Shown: positions 10,368 to 19,593 of the stretch, one piece after another | How the letters are laid out: each line of letters starts with the position of its first letter | How positions within the stretch are numbered: the stretch's first letter is position 1 | Assembly: GCF_000196615.1 (NCBI RefSeq) | Contig: NC_014306.1 | Span: 2,294,001-2,358,000 of the forward strand | DNA: 64,000 nt | Direction of reading: 5' to 3' | DNA from: Erwinia billingiae Eb661 | GTDB lineage: Bacteria; Pseudomonadota; Gammaproteobacteria; Enterobacterales; Enterobacteriaceae | Notes under the pieces: model-generated | The model's input: the letters and a program-made list of their open reading frames with translations, nothing else | Told to the model about the DNA's origin: nothing | The model's database searches: none | Position numbers and translations under genes: made by a program

Positions 10368-11786
10368 TTAACCAGGCTGGACCAGTAAACTCCGGCGTGT
10401 CGCTACCGCTCGGATCACCAATACCAGCATCACAATCCATTCAGCGGCCAGCGTCAGCAATACCGCCTGCTGATAACTGCCATGCTGTTGTAATACCTGA
10501 CTGTAAACGGTGCCTAACAGCATCGGTCCCAGGCCAAACGCGGCCTGCTGCACGGTAGACAGCATCGCACTTCCCGCACCGGCATGATCTTTCGGCACAT
10601 CAGACAGGCCGATACGATAGAAGCAGCTGACGATAAACGACTGGCCAAAACCAATTAAGGCGGTTGCCGGGATCAGCGCATAAATGCCAACGTCAGGCCA
10701 GCCGGTTTTAAAGGTGGCCATCAATGCCAGTAATCCCGCCATTTGAATCCCACAGCCGGTCAGCAGCATGGCGATGCGGCTTAACTTCTCAGCGATGCGG
10801 GTGGTGCACAGCGAGCCAATAAAATAGGCCACGCCCAACGCAATAAAGGCGTTCCCCGACTGGAAAGGCGTCATACCCAGGCCGGACTGCAGGGTAAGCG
10901 CCACGGCAAACATAAAACCGCTCCAGCAGGAGAAGAACAGCACCGCAATGGACAGGCCGAAGCGCACACCGTTCAGACGCATCAGGCTGGGTGGCAGCAG
11001 CGGATGCCCCTGTTGCTGTTCCAGCGTCACTTCCACCCGCCATAAACGGTGCAGCAAGACCGGGAAAGCGGCCAGCAGCAGGATGCAAGGCCAGGACCAG
11101 TGCAGCAACGGCCCCAGCGCCAGCGCTAACAGCAAGCAGCCAATGGCGCTGGCGAGGAGAACCGTGCCGGCCAAATCGATGGAGACCTTCTGCGATTTTT
11201 TGGTTTCAGGGATGCTTTTCGCGGCAAAAAGCACGATCAGGACACAGAGCGGGATGTTGATCAGGAACACGCTGCGCCAGCCATAGCCCCCAAGGTTGGC
11301 GGCAATCAGGAATCCGCCCAGCACCTGCCCGATAATAAAGGCCAGCCCGCCAATGCCGCCGTACAGGCCGATAGCGCGGGCATGGGCGCGCCCATGCAGA
11401 CAGACGTGCAGCGTAGCGAGGATCTGCGGTACCACCATCGACGCGCCAATGCCCTGTAACGCGCGGGCAACCAGCAACAGCCAGACGGAATCCGCCAGGC
11501 CACACAGCAGCGAAGCGATGCCGAACACCACCACGCCCAGCGTAAACACCCGGCGGCGGCCATAGTTGTCACCCATTCGGCCGCCCATTGCCAGGCTAAC
11601 GGCAAAGGCAATGCCGTACACCGCAACGATCAGCTCCAGCTGGATCGGCGAAGCGTGCAGGGTGGTGGACATGGCATCCAGCGCCACGTTAACGATGGAG
11701 AAATCGATCATCGGCAGCAGTTGCCCCGCCAGTAAGACCAGCAGGCCGCTGCGGCCCAGCGTTGGAGAATCGGAGGCGTTGTTCAT
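10368..11786 (-). CDS. DHA2-type MFS multidrug transporter
   Basis: Proton-driven exporter of the 14-helix DHA2 class (472 aa), related to EmrB, SmvA and QacA-type pumps. The N-terminal part has the motif around LLPMIDFSIVNVAL (motif D1-like) and the motif A loop GGRMGDNYGRRR. ARALQGIGASMVVPQILATL follows, typical of the group. The final helices are less conserved. It is divergent from an XRE/MmyB regulator 117 bp away, which probably controls it. The drug or dye substrate cannot be told from sequence. Confidence 0.85.
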   Translation of the reverse strand: MNNASDSPTLGRSGLLVLLAGQLLPMIDFSIVNVALDAMSTTLHASPIQLELIVAVYGIAFAVSLAMGGRMGDNYGRRRVFTLGVVVFGIASLLCGLADSVWLLLVARALQGIGASMVVPQILATLHVCLHGRAHARAIGLYGGIGGLAFIIGQVLGGFLIAANLGGYGWRSVFLINIPLCVLIVLFAAKSIPETKKSQKVSIDLAGTVLLASAIGCLLLALALGPLLHWSWPCILLLAAFPVLLHRLWRVEVTLEQQQGHPLLPPSLMRLNGVRFGLSIAVLFFSCWSGFMFAVALTLQSGLGMTPFQSGNAFIALGVAYFIGSLCTTRIAEKLSRIAMLLTGCGIQMAGLLALMATFKTGWPDVGIYALIPATALIGFGQSFIVSCFYRIGLSDVPKDHAGAGSAMLSTVQQAAFGLGPMLLGTVYSQVLQQHGSYQQAVLLTLAAEWIVMLVLVIRAVATRRSLLVQPG

Positions 11787-11903
11787 CAGGTAAAAACCTT
11801 GTCAGCAATCAGAATGAGGCATAGCATCAGCGATCTGTGAAACGGGTACCAGTTTTTGATTATCATGGTATAAATGCTACCCGTATGCCCTGGAGAGCCC
11901 GAC

Positions 11904-12761
11904 ATGCCTGAGATTACCGTTATTCCTGCTGCGGAAAATAACCGTCAGTTATTGGGGGCCTTTCTGCGCCGCCGTCGGGAAAGCCTGGATCCTAACCGAT
12001 TGGGGCTTCCGCGCATGCGAAACCGCCGTACGCCGGGCCTGCGGCGGGAAGAAGTCGCGCAGATGGCCGACGTCGGCGTCACCTGGTATACCTGGCTGGA
12101 ACAGGGAAGGGAGATCAAAGCCTCCAATAAAACGCTGACGGCGATTGCTTCGGCGTTACAGTGTAACGAAGCGGAAACTCAACATCTTTTTTCGCTGGCC
12201 GGTCATCAGTATCCGGTGCAGGCCGCGGCACGGGTCTGCGCGAAAGTGTCGGCGCATGGGCAAATCACCCTCGATGCGCTGCATCCGTTACCCGCCGTTA
12301 TTCAGTCGGCGCGCTTTGATATTATTGGCTACAACCAGGCGTGGCAGAAGTTGGTCAATCTGGATTTACAGGCCATTCCTCCGGAAGACCGAAACTGCAT
12401 TTTGCTGGCATTTACCAGTCAGGCCTGGCGGGACTCCATGCTGGACTGGGAAACGGTGATGCCGAATATGGTGGCAAGATTCCGCGCGCAAATGGGCGAT
12501 AACCTTGAAGATCCGCACTGGAAATCGATGGTCGATCGTCTGCTGGCCTGCTCGGACGAGTTCCGCAATATCTGGGAACGATATGAAATCCGCGCGATTG
12601 AAAATCAGGTTAAACGCTTCTTCCATCCTAAAGTGGGTGCCTTAACCCTGCGGCAAAATAACTGGTTCTCCGCACCACGAAACGGTGAGCGTCTGCTGGT
12701 TTATATCCCGGAAGATGAAAACAGCGCGGCGGCGTTAAGCCAGATCACCGCTGACAGCTAG
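11904..12761 (+). CDS. XRE-family regulator with MmyB-like ligand domain
   Basis: DNA-binding regulator of 285 aa. The N-terminal HTH (about 12-85, with RTPGLRREEVAQMADVGVTWYTWLEQGR) is followed by a MmyB-like PAS-type ligand-binding domain (about 100-270) reported to bind fatty acids in this family. ATG 11904 has GGAG 8 nt before it; an ATG at 11874 lacks this. The gene is divergent from the DHA2 pump, a common regulator/target layout. The intergenic region has a weak TACCA...TGGTA repeat (11847-11870) that could be the operator. The ligand is unknown. Confidence 0.85.
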   Translation: MPEITVIPAAENNRQLLGAFLRRRRESLDPNRLGLPRMRNRRTPGLRREEVAQMADVGVTWYTWLEQGREIKASNKTLTAIASALQCNEAETQHLFSLAGHQYPVQAAARVCAKVSAHGQITLDALHPLPAVIQSARFDIIGYNQAWQKLVNLDLQAIPPEDRNCILLAFTSQAWRDSMLDWETVMPNMVARFRAQMGDNLEDPHWKSMVDRLLACSDEFRNIWERYEIRAIENQVKRFFHPKVGALTLRQNNWFSAPRNGERLLVYIPEDENSAAALSQITADS

Positions 12762-12912
12762 CGGATAATTGCCGCGCTAATTCACACCCTCTTACCAATT
12801 CAGGGCGCATTATTCCCCTCTCAGGTTAAGCAATCCCCCGCGCATTGCGCTACCCTGGTCAGTGAAGGCGGCAGCAATGTCGCTCCCGTTTCTCAGCATA
12901 AGGAATTCAGTA

Positions 12913-13785
12913 ATGACTCAACGTCCCACTGTTGCAGTATTGGGATTAGGCGCGATGGGCCACGCCTTCGCCGCTAATTTAGTGAAAAATGGCTTTACCA
13001 CCTCTGGCTGGAACCGTACCAAAGCCCGCGGCGAAGATCTGCAGGGCGCAGGACTGAAGCTGGCGGACAGCCCAGAACAGGCGGTAGAACAGGCCGATGT
13101 GGTGATCGCCATGCTGGCCGATGCACAAACCACGGAATCGGTGCTGGCTCAGGCGCAAGGCTCGATGAAAAACGGCGCGATTGTGGTGCAAATGGGCACC
13201 ATTGGCGTTGAATCGACCGAAAAATTGATTGCCACCTTCCAGCAGCAGCGCCCTGATGTGGTGTTTCTCGACGCGCCAGTTTCCGGCACCAAAACCCCGG
13301 CCGAAAATGCCCAAATTGTGGTGCTTGCCAGCGGCGATCGTCAACGTGCTGCCGCGGTTGAGCCGGTTTTTGCCGCCATTTCAAAAGGCACCAAATGGCT
13401 GGGCGAAGCGGGTGCCGCTTCAAAAATGAAGCTGGTGGTGAATGCCTGGCTGATCTCGATGGTGCAGGGCCTGTCAGAAAGTACCCAGATGGCGAAAGAG
13501 TTTGGCTTCACGCCGGATGACCTGTGGTCGGTGCTGGACGGTGGTCCGCTGGCGGTACCTTATGTAAAAGGTAAGCTGGAGATGATGAAAGAGGGAACTT
13601 ATGACCCACAAATGCATCTTACATGGGCACTAAAAGACGTTAACCTGGCATTAGCGGCGGCCAAAAACAGTGAACTGCCTGGCCTCAACCTGATCTCGGA
13701 TGTCTGGCAGGATGCAGTGGACGCGGGCTATGGAGAGAAAGATTTGTCGGTGGTTTATCGCTATCTTAGTGAGAAGTCCGGCTAA
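12913..13785 (+). CDS. NAD(P)-dependent beta-hydroxyacid dehydrogenase
   Basis: Oxidoreductase of the 3-hydroxyisobutyrate dehydrogenase/GLYR1 family, 290 aa. The Rossmann motif is VLGLGAMGHAFA (9-20), with WNRT (33-36) after the second strand suggesting NADP. The substrate loop is DAPVSGTKTPAENAQ (120-134), and the catalytic lysine is likely Lys171 in GAASKMKLVVN. Start ATG 12913 follows AAGGAA by 8 nt; the frame upstream to 12862 lacks support. It appears monocistronic. The substrate cannot be assigned; an imine-reductase-like activity is also possible in this superfamily. Confidence 0.82.
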   Translation: MTQRPTVAVLGLGAMGHAFAANLVKNGFTTSGWNRTKARGEDLQGAGLKLADSPEQAVEQADVVIAMLADAQTTESVLAQAQGSMKNGAIVVQMGTIGVESTEKLIATFQQQRPDVVFLDAPVSGTKTPAENAQIVVLASGDRQRAAAVEPVFAAISKGTKWLGEAGAASKMKLVVNAWLISMVQGLSESTQMAKEFGFTPDDLWSVLDGGPLAVPYVKGKLEMMKEGTYDPQMHLTWALKDVNLALAAAKNSELPGLNLISDVWQDAVDAGYGEKDLSVVYRYLSEKSG

Positions 13786-13820
13786 AAAAGCGAGCCGGTC
13801 GACGATCGGCTCAGTCATAA

Positions 13821-13848
13821 TCCCCTAAATATCATAATGATAAGGGGA
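13821..13848. repeat. Inverted repeat between dehydrogenase and Rrf2 genes
   Basis: TCCCCT...AGGGGA arms enclose ATCAT-A-ATGAT. There is no T-run after it on either strand, so an operator or weak mRNA hairpin is more likely than a terminator. Confidence 0.45.
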
Positions 13849-13997
13849 ATAGCAGTAATCGCTTAGGCAGAACCTTCTAAAGTGCAACAGTATTTGTTAT
13901 ATTAAACAGGTATTGTTTTTACTAGTTGATTGATTTTTAATGCTTTTTAAGACCGCCGCAAAAACGGTGATGCACAGCTAAAAGCAAGGATCTGAAC

Positions 13998-14480
13998 ATG
14001 CTTGATATTCGTTTTCCTACAGCCTTACAAATGGTGCTCTGTGTGGCCCAGGCGGAGCGGGAAGGTAAACGCAGCACCAGCAAAATTCTGGCGATGGGCC
14101 TTGAGGCCAATCCCAGTTTTGTCCGCAAGATGATGGTGCCGCTGACTCGCGATGGCATTATTGTTTCCACACTAGGCCGGGCCGGGACCATTCGTCTTGG
14201 CCGACCGGCAGACGAGATCACCTTATGTGATATCTATACGTCTGTGCTGGAAGACAAGCCGTTACTGGCAGGGCGCCCTGAAGTGCCTGCCCGCTGTCTG
14301 GTCAGTGCCAACACCTGTTGGTTCTTCAAGGAACTGGCGCGAGAAGCTGAACAGGCTTCGCTGGACGTGCTGGCTAAGCGCACGGTCGCAGATGCGTTAA
14401 GAGAAATTTTTGAGCGCGACAGGCGTGATCCGGAAGGCAGCTGCGAGGCAACACGCGCCCGCGAAGAAGCTGAAAGCTAG
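13998..14480 (+). CDS. Rrf2-family repressor, OqxR-like
   Basis: 160-aa Rrf2-family regulator with an N-terminal winged helix (about 5-80, recognition segment NPSFVRKMMVPLTRDGIIVS). The downstream segment has Cys101 and Cys108 (PARCLVSANTCWFF), spaced differently from the iron-sulfur cysteine triplet of IscR. In Klebsiella the oqxAB pump is repressed by the Rrf2 protein OqxR; here oqxAB starts 2.4 kb to the right, with only an AraC/SDR pair between. AAGGA stands 8 nt before the ATG. The target is inferred from this synteny, not shown. Confidence 0.75.
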   Translation: MLDIRFPTALQMVLCVAQAEREGKRSTSKILAMGLEANPSFVRKMMVPLTRDGIIVSTLGRAGTIRLGRPADEITLCDIYTSVLEDKPLLAGRPEVPARCLVSANTCWFFKELAREAEQASLDVLAKRTVADALREIFERDRRDPEGSCEATRAREEAES

Positions 14481-14495
14481 CCCTCCCGTAAAAAG

Positions 14496-14528
14496 AAACC
14501 GGACATCGTGATGATGCCCGGTTTTTTT
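14496..14528. terminator. Terminator after the Rrf2 gene
   Basis: AAACCGGACATC and GATGCCCGGTTT pair with one mismatch and are followed by a T-run to 14528. An A-rich upstream flank lets it serve the convergent AraC gene as well. Confidence 0.88.
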
Positions 14529-14535
14529 ATGTCCG

Positions 14536-15459
14536 TTACCAGGCCGACGCTTCCTCAGGCGGCGTGGGTTCTTCGCCGGAATAGCGCGTCGGTGGGATCC
14601 CGACATGGCGGGTGAAGGCGACGCTAAACGCGCTGGCCGAGTTATAGCCCACGCGTTCCGCCACGTCGGCAATCCCTCCCTGTTTACGCAACAGCAGATT
14701 TTTGGCCATCGCCATCCGCCATCCCAGTAAATAAGCCATCGGCGCCACGCCTACCGCCTGACGGAAACGTTCAAAAAACGTCGAACGGGACAGGGCGGCT
14801 TCCTTTGCCAGCTGCGCAACCGTCCAGGGAAAGGTCGGCTGCTCATGCATTTTGGTAATGGCGCTGGCCAGGCGTTCATCGGCCATTCCCCGCAACAGGC
14901 CCGGCGAGGCAGCGGCTTCGGAAGTGGATCGCAACGCTTCGATCAGCATCACTTCCAGCAGCCGCGCCAGAACCACCTCCCTTGCCGGACGCTGGGCGCG
15001 GCATTCATCGCCGACCAGTTGCAGCAGCGTCGCCAGCCTTTTTTCGCCACGGATATGCACCAATTCGGGAAGCAGGGAAACCAACAGGCTGGCATCGGGC
15101 GAACCAAAAACGCAATGGCCGACCAGCGTCTGCACCTCGGGCGGACCATTCTGCGCGCCTAAGCGGAAGTGACCGGGCTGCAACGCCACCGGCAGGCAAA
15201 AATCGTCAGCTGCGATGCGTTGCTGGCTGGTCATGATGAAGCCCTCAGCCGCGGGGATCAGCACAAAGTCGTCCTGCTGTAATAGCAGCGGCGCTTTGCC
15301 ATCCATTGTCAGCCAGCACGCGCCCTTAAGAATCACGCAGTAGAAGGGGTCACCCGAGACGGAACGCCGTATCCCCCAGGTTCCCGCCGCACTGACCACT
15401 TTCGAGAACGGCGTACCCGGTTGTAAAAGGGTAACGACTTCGGCAAGCGGATCGATCAT
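14536..15459 (-). CDS. AraC-family regulator with cupin_6 domain
   Basis: 307-aa regulator. The N-terminal cupin-like half (about 15-190, FYCVILKGACWLTMDGKAPLLLQQDDFVLIPA) is the AraC_binding/cupin_6 type. The C-terminal double HTH (about 205-295) has LAKEAALSRSTFFERFRQAVG and VAERVGYNSASAFSVAFTRHVG. Starts with ATG 7 nt after GGAG. It is divergent from a short-chain dehydrogenase 100 bp away, the usual arrangement in which this subfamily activates the adjacent oxidoreductase. The ligand is unknown. Confidence 0.85.
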   Translation of the reverse strand: MIDPLAEVVTLLQPGTPFSKVVSAAGTWGIRRSVSGDPFYCVILKGACWLTMDGKAPLLLQQDDFVLIPAAEGFIMTSQQRIAADDFCLPVALQPGHFRLGAQNGPPEVQTLVGHCVFGSPDASLLVSLLPELVHIRGEKRLATLLQLVGDECRAQRPAREVVLARLLEVMLIEALRSTSEAAASPGLLRGMADERLASAITKMHEQPTFPWTVAQLAKEAALSRSTFFERFRQAVGVAPMAYLLGWRMAMAKNLLLRKQGGIADVAERVGYNSASAFSVAFTRHVGIPPTRYSGEEPTPPEEASAW

Positions 15460-15559
15460 GGCTGGACTCCTGCTAATGAAATCTGGACGTTTGAGTGTAG
15501 CAAGTCCGGAACGATGCGCCTATTGTTTCTGCTCTGTTCACAACACCACGGAAACTCTG

Positions 15560-16300
15560 ATGAAAACGATTCTGATTACCGGCTGTTCATCCGGCTTTGG
15601 TCTTGATATTGCACGCTATTTCTTGCAACGGGACTGGAAGGTCATCGCCACCTTACGCACGCCGAAAGAGGGAATTTTCCCCGCTTCCGACAATCTTACC
15701 GTGCTGCCGCTGGACGTGACCGACACGGACAGTATCCAGCAAGCCATTGCCGCCGCCGGACCGATTGATGTGCTGGTGAATAATGCCGGCATCGGGCTGT
15801 TTGGCATTTTTGAAAACCTGTCGCTGGATACCGCGCGGGAGATTTTTGAAACCAACACCTTTGGCACCATGGCGATGATCCAGGCGGTGCTGCCGCAGTT
15901 CAGAGAAAAGCAGGCGGGGGTGATCGTGAATGTGACCTCCAGCGTGACGCTGATAGCGCTGCCGATGCTGCCTGTCTACACCGCCAGCAAGGCGGCGGTG
16001 AATGCCTTTACGGAATCACTGGCGCTGGAACTGGCTCCCTTCAATATTCGTCTGAGTCTGGTGCTGCCAGGCAAGTCGCCGGAAACGCGCTTCGGAGAAA
16101 ACGCCCGTTCGCGGCTGGGTGAATTCCCGCCGGCCTACGCAGGCTTTGCACAACAGGTTTTTGAACAGCTGACCGCGCCATCCGACGACGTCACCACCTC
16201 GCAGGATGTGGCCGAAGCGGTGTGGCGTGCGGTGAACGATCCGTCCAGCCCGATGCGGATTGCGGCGGGAAAGGATGCGGTTCCGCTGTTAAAGGCGTAA
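15560..16300 (+). CDS. Short-chain dehydrogenase/reductase
   Basis: Classical SDR of 246 aa. The cofactor motif is TGCSSGFG (7-14), the structural NNAG (74-77), the catalytic Ser at 127/128 in VTSS and the YTASK pair Tyr140/Lys144. Arg33 after strand 2 (TLRT) suggests NADP preference. The ATG at 15560 gives the family start; the open frame back to 15458 overlaps the AraC gene start and is rejected. Probably regulated by the divergent AraC protein. The substrate is unknown. Confidence 0.85.
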   Translation: MKTILITGCSSGFGLDIARYFLQRDWKVIATLRTPKEGIFPASDNLTVLPLDVTDTDSIQQAIAAAGPIDVLVNNAGIGLFGIFENLSLDTAREIFETNTFGTMAMIQAVLPQFREKQAGVIVNVTSSVTLIALPMLPVYTASKAAVNAFTESLALELAPFNIRLSLVLPGKSPETRFGENARSRLGEFPPAYAGFAQQVFEQLTAPSDDVTTSQDVAEAVWRAVNDPSSPMRIAAGKDAVPLLKA

Positions 16301-16315
16301 TGCCAGGCGCATAAA

Positions 16316-16350
16316 AAAAAGCCGGACAGCGTAAAGTTGTCCGGCTTTTT
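16316..16350. terminator. Bidirectional terminator between SDR gene and oqxB
   Basis: GCCGGACA (16321-16328) pairs with TGTCCGGC (16338-16345), flanked by an A-run before and a T-run after, so it works for both convergent genes. Confidence 0.92.
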
Positions 16351-16411
16351 GCGTTGAGGCGCTTGGCGTCTCGGATCAACCGGGGCAAACGTCCACCCCG
16401 GAATTTAAGGT

Positions 16412-19400
16412 TTAGCCTTCAAAGGCCGGTGACGGTTCTGCTGCGGGTTCTTCCTTTTTCACCAGCTTGCGCAGGGCAACATAGAACACCGGCGTCAGGA
16501 ACAGGCCGAACAGCGTGACGCCCAACATGCCGGCAAACACGGTGATGCCGGTAACGGTACGCACTTCGGCACCGGCACCGTGGCCCAGCATCAGCGGGAT
16601 GGTCCCGGCGATAAAGGCAATTGAGGTCATCACGATCGGGCGAAGACGCAGGCGACAGGCTTCCAGCGCGGCCTGAACGATAGTCCGTCCCTGCATTTCC
16701 AGTTCACGGGCAAACTCGACGATCAGGATGGCGTTTTTACAGGCCAGCCCCATCAACACCACTAATCCCACCTGCACGAAGACGTTGTTATCCCCGCCGG
16801 TCAGCCAGACGCCAAACAGCGCGGACAGCATGGTCATCGGCACAATCAGGATCACCGCCAGCGGCAGCGTCCAGCTTTCGTACAGCGCAGCCAGCACCAG
16901 GAAGGCCAGCAGCACCGCCACCGGGAAGACGATGATCGCCGCATTGCCCTGCGTGGACTGCTGATAGCTCAGGTCGGTCCATTCAATGTTCATACCGTTT
17001 GGCAGGATCTGGTCGGCAATATGCTGTACCGCCTGCATCGCTTCGGCAGAAGAGAGCACGCGCGGATCGGCATCGCCAATCAAGTCCGCCGCCGGGAAGC
17101 CGTTATAGCGGATCACCGGATCGGGCCCATAGGTGGTGCCGATATGCACCATGCTGCCGATCGGCACCATTTCGCCATTCGCATTGCGGGTGCGCAGGTT
17201 GGCAATATCCTCAATGCTGTCACGGAACTGACCATCGGCCTGCGCATACACTTTCCAGGTACGACCAAACCGGTTGAAGTCGTTAACGTAAGACGATCCG
17301 AGATAGGTTTGCAGCGTGCCAAACAGATCGGTCAACGCCACGCCCTGCGCCTTGGCCTTATCACGGTCAACCTGTGCATCCAGCTGTGGCACGTTGGCCT
17401 GATAAGTGGAGATCGGGAAGTGCAGGCCAGGCGTTTGCATAATGGTGCCGGCCATGGCATTGGCAGCCTCCTGCAATGCGCCATAGCCTAATCCCGCGCG
17501 ATCCTGAATATACAGCGAATAACCGGCACCCTGGCCGAGACCGAGGATGGGCGGTGGCATAATCGAGAAGGTGAAGCCTTCCTGAATCTGCGACAGCTTG
17601 GCGTTGATTTCGGCGTTAATCTCAGACGCGGAGCGCGTGCGTTGATTCAGCGGTTTCAGCGCAAAAAACACCGTGCCGGTATTCGGCGTGTTGGTGAACT
17701 GCAGCGCGTTCAGGCCAGGGAAGGCGACCGCATCGGCAACACCGTCGGTGTGCAGCGCAATATCGCTCATCTGGCGGATCACTTTATCGGTCCGTTCCAG
17801 CGAGGATCCTTCCGGCATCTTCACGCCGCCAATCAGGTACAGCTTGTCCTGAGTCGGGATAAAGCCCGCCGGCACCGCTTTAAACATCACGCCGGCACCA
17901 ATCAGCAACAGAATATAGACGCCGAACACCGATCCACGGCGCTTCAGGATGCGGGAAACACCGCCCTGGTAGCGCGCAGAGTTACGGTTAAAGAAGCGGT
18001 TAAACGGACGGAACAGCCAGCCGAACAGCGCATCGATAATCCGGGTAGTACGATCCTTCTTCGCATCATGCGGTTTCAGCAACAGCGCCGCCAGCGCCGG
18101 AGAGAGCGTCAGGGAGTTGATGGCTGAGATCACCGTGGAAATGGCGATGGTCACCGCAAACTGCTTGTAAAACTGTCCGGTCACGCCTGACAGGAAGGCC
18201 ATCGGCACAAACACCGCACAGAGCACCAGCGCAATGGCGATAATCGGACCCGACACTTCGCGCATCGCCTGATGCGCTGCCGCCCGCGGTTCCAGACCTT
18301 CTTCGATATTTCGCTCGACGTTCTCCACCACCACAATGGCATCATCGACCACGATCCCTATCGCCAGCACCAGCCCAAACAGGCTGAGGGTGTTAAGCGA
18401 GAAGCCCAACAGGTACAGGATTGAGAAGGTCCCGACCACCGACACCGGCACCGCCAGCAACGGAATGATCGAGGCGCGCCAGGTCTGCAGGAACAGGATC
18501 ACCACCAGCACCACCAGCAGAATCGCTTCCAGCAAGGTATGCAGCACGGAACTGATGGAATCACGTACGAAAATAGTCGGATCGTAAGGGGCTTTCCACT
18601 CGACGCCATCCGGGAAACGGGTCGCCAGCTCGGCCATTTTCGCCCGAACCGCATTCGACAGATCGATGGCGTTGGCGCCCGGTGCCTGGAAAATACCAAT
18701 CCCTACCGCGTCTTTATTATTCAACTGCGAGCGTAAGGCATAGCTGCCCGAGCCCATTTCAATGCGGGCCACGTCGCGCAGGCGAACAATCTGCCCGTCT
18801 TCGCCGCTTTTCAGAATGATATTGCCGAACTCTTCTTCGTTCTGCAGGCGTCCCTGCGCATTGATCGACAGCAGGAAATCGCTTTTATTGGGCATCGGCT
18901 CTGCGCCAAGCTGCCCGGCAGACACCTGCACGTTCTGCTCCTGGATCGCCGACACCACATCGCCTGCGGTCATACCGCGCGCGGCAACCTTGGTCGGATC
19001 CAGCCAGATACGCATGGCATATTCACCGGCACCGAAAATCTGCACCTGGCCGACACCCGGCAGACGCGCCAGCTCATCTTTCACCTTCAGCTGCGCGTAG
19101 TTGCGGAGATACAGCGAATCGTAGCGACCGGACGGTGAATCCAGATGAACCACCAGCGTCATGGTCGGCGACTGCTTCTGCGTGGTGACACCCTGACGGC
19201 GCACATCCTCCGGCAGACGCGCTTCGGCTTGCGCCACGCGGTTTTGCACCTGAACCTGCGCCTGATCCGGATCGGTCCCCGGACGGAAGGTGACGGTGGT
19301 CACCAGCACGCCATCGGAACCGGCAATCGATTTCATGTACATCATGTTTTCGACGCCGTTAATCGCTTCTTCCAGCGGCGTCGCCACGGTTTCAGCAATC

Positions 19401-19573
19401 ACTTTTGGGTTGGCGCCTGGGTATTCCGCACGCACCTGCACGCTTGGCGGTACCACATCAGGGTATTCACTGATCGGCAGCAGCGGAATGGCAATCAGCC
19501 CGGAGACGAAGATCAGAATCGACAGCACGGCCGCGAATATCGGTCGGTCGATGAAAAATCTGGAAAAATCCAT
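16412..19573 (-). CDS. oqxB: RND multidrug efflux permease OqxB
   Basis: Inner-membrane HAE1-family RND pump of 1053 aa (Klebsiella OqxB 1050), near-identical in long stretches from MDFSRFFIDRPIFAAVLSIL onward. The TM4 proton relay aspartates are present in GIVVDDAIVVVENV. With OqxA and an outer-membrane TolC-type channel encoded elsewhere it exports quinolones, quinoxalines, chloramphenicol and similar compounds in Klebsiella. It lies 20 bp after oqxA in one operon, GGGAA before the ATG. No outer-membrane gene follows. Substrates here are inferred from the close match. Confidence 0.92.
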   Translation of the reverse strand: MDFSRFFIDRPIFAAVLSILIFVSGLIAIPLLPISEYPDVVPPSVQVRAEYPGANPKVIAETVATPLEEAINGVENMMYMKSIAGSDGVLVTTVTFRPGTDPDQAQVQVQNRVAQAEARLPEDVRRQGVTTQKQSPTMTLVVHLDSPSGRYDSLYLRNYAQLKVKDELARLPGVGQVQIFGAGEYAMRIWLDPTKVAARGMTAGDVVSAIQEQNVQVSAGQLGAEPMPNKSDFLLSINAQGRLQNEEEFGNIILKSGEDGQIVRLRDVARIEMGSGSYALRSQLNNKDAVGIGIFQAPGANAIDLSNAVRAKMAELATRFPDGVEWKAPYDPTIFVRDSISSVLHTLLEAILLVVLVVILFLQTWRASIIPLLAVPVSVVGTFSILYLLGFSLNTLSLFGLVLAIGIVVDDAIVVVENVERNIEEGLEPRAAAHQAMREVSGPIIAIALVLCAVFVPMAFLSGVTGQFYKQFAVTIAISTVISAINSLTLSPALAALLLKPHDAKKDRTTRIIDALFGWLFRPFNRFFNRNSARYQGGVSRILKRRGSVFGVYILLLIGAGVMFKAVPAGFIPTQDKLYLIGGVKMPEGSSLERTDKVIRQMSDIALHTDGVADAVAFPGLNALQFTNTPNTGTVFFALKPLNQRTRSASEINAEINAKLSQIQEGFTFSIMPPPILGLGQGAGYSLYIQDRAGLGYGALQEAANAMAGTIMQTPGLHFPISTYQANVPQLDAQVDRDKAKAQGVALTDLFGTLQTYLGSSYVNDFNRFGRTWKVYAQADGQFRDSIEDIANLRTRNANGEMVPIGSMVHIGTTYGPDPVIRYNGFPAADLIGDADPRVLSSAEAMQAVQHIADQILPNGMNIEWTDLSYQQSTQGNAAIIVFPVAVLLAFLVLAALYESWTLPLAVILIVPMTMLSALFGVWLTGGDNNVFVQVGLVVLMGLACKNAILIVEFARELEMQGRTIVQAALEACRLRLRPIVMTSIAFIAGTIPLMLGHGAGAEVRTVTGITVFAGMLGVTLFGLFLTPVFYVALRKLVKKEEPAAEPSPAFEG

Positions 19574-19593
19574 AACAGTTCCCGCAGCTTAAA

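Noticed and set aside
10258..10440. Small leftward frame at the end of the DHA2 transporter gene
   Set aside because: It overlaps the transporter and terminator; composition looks non-coding.
13786..13850. Terminator after the beta-hydroxyacid dehydrogenase
   Set aside because: GAGCCG...CGGCTC and the following repeat both lack a T-run, so I list only the repeat.
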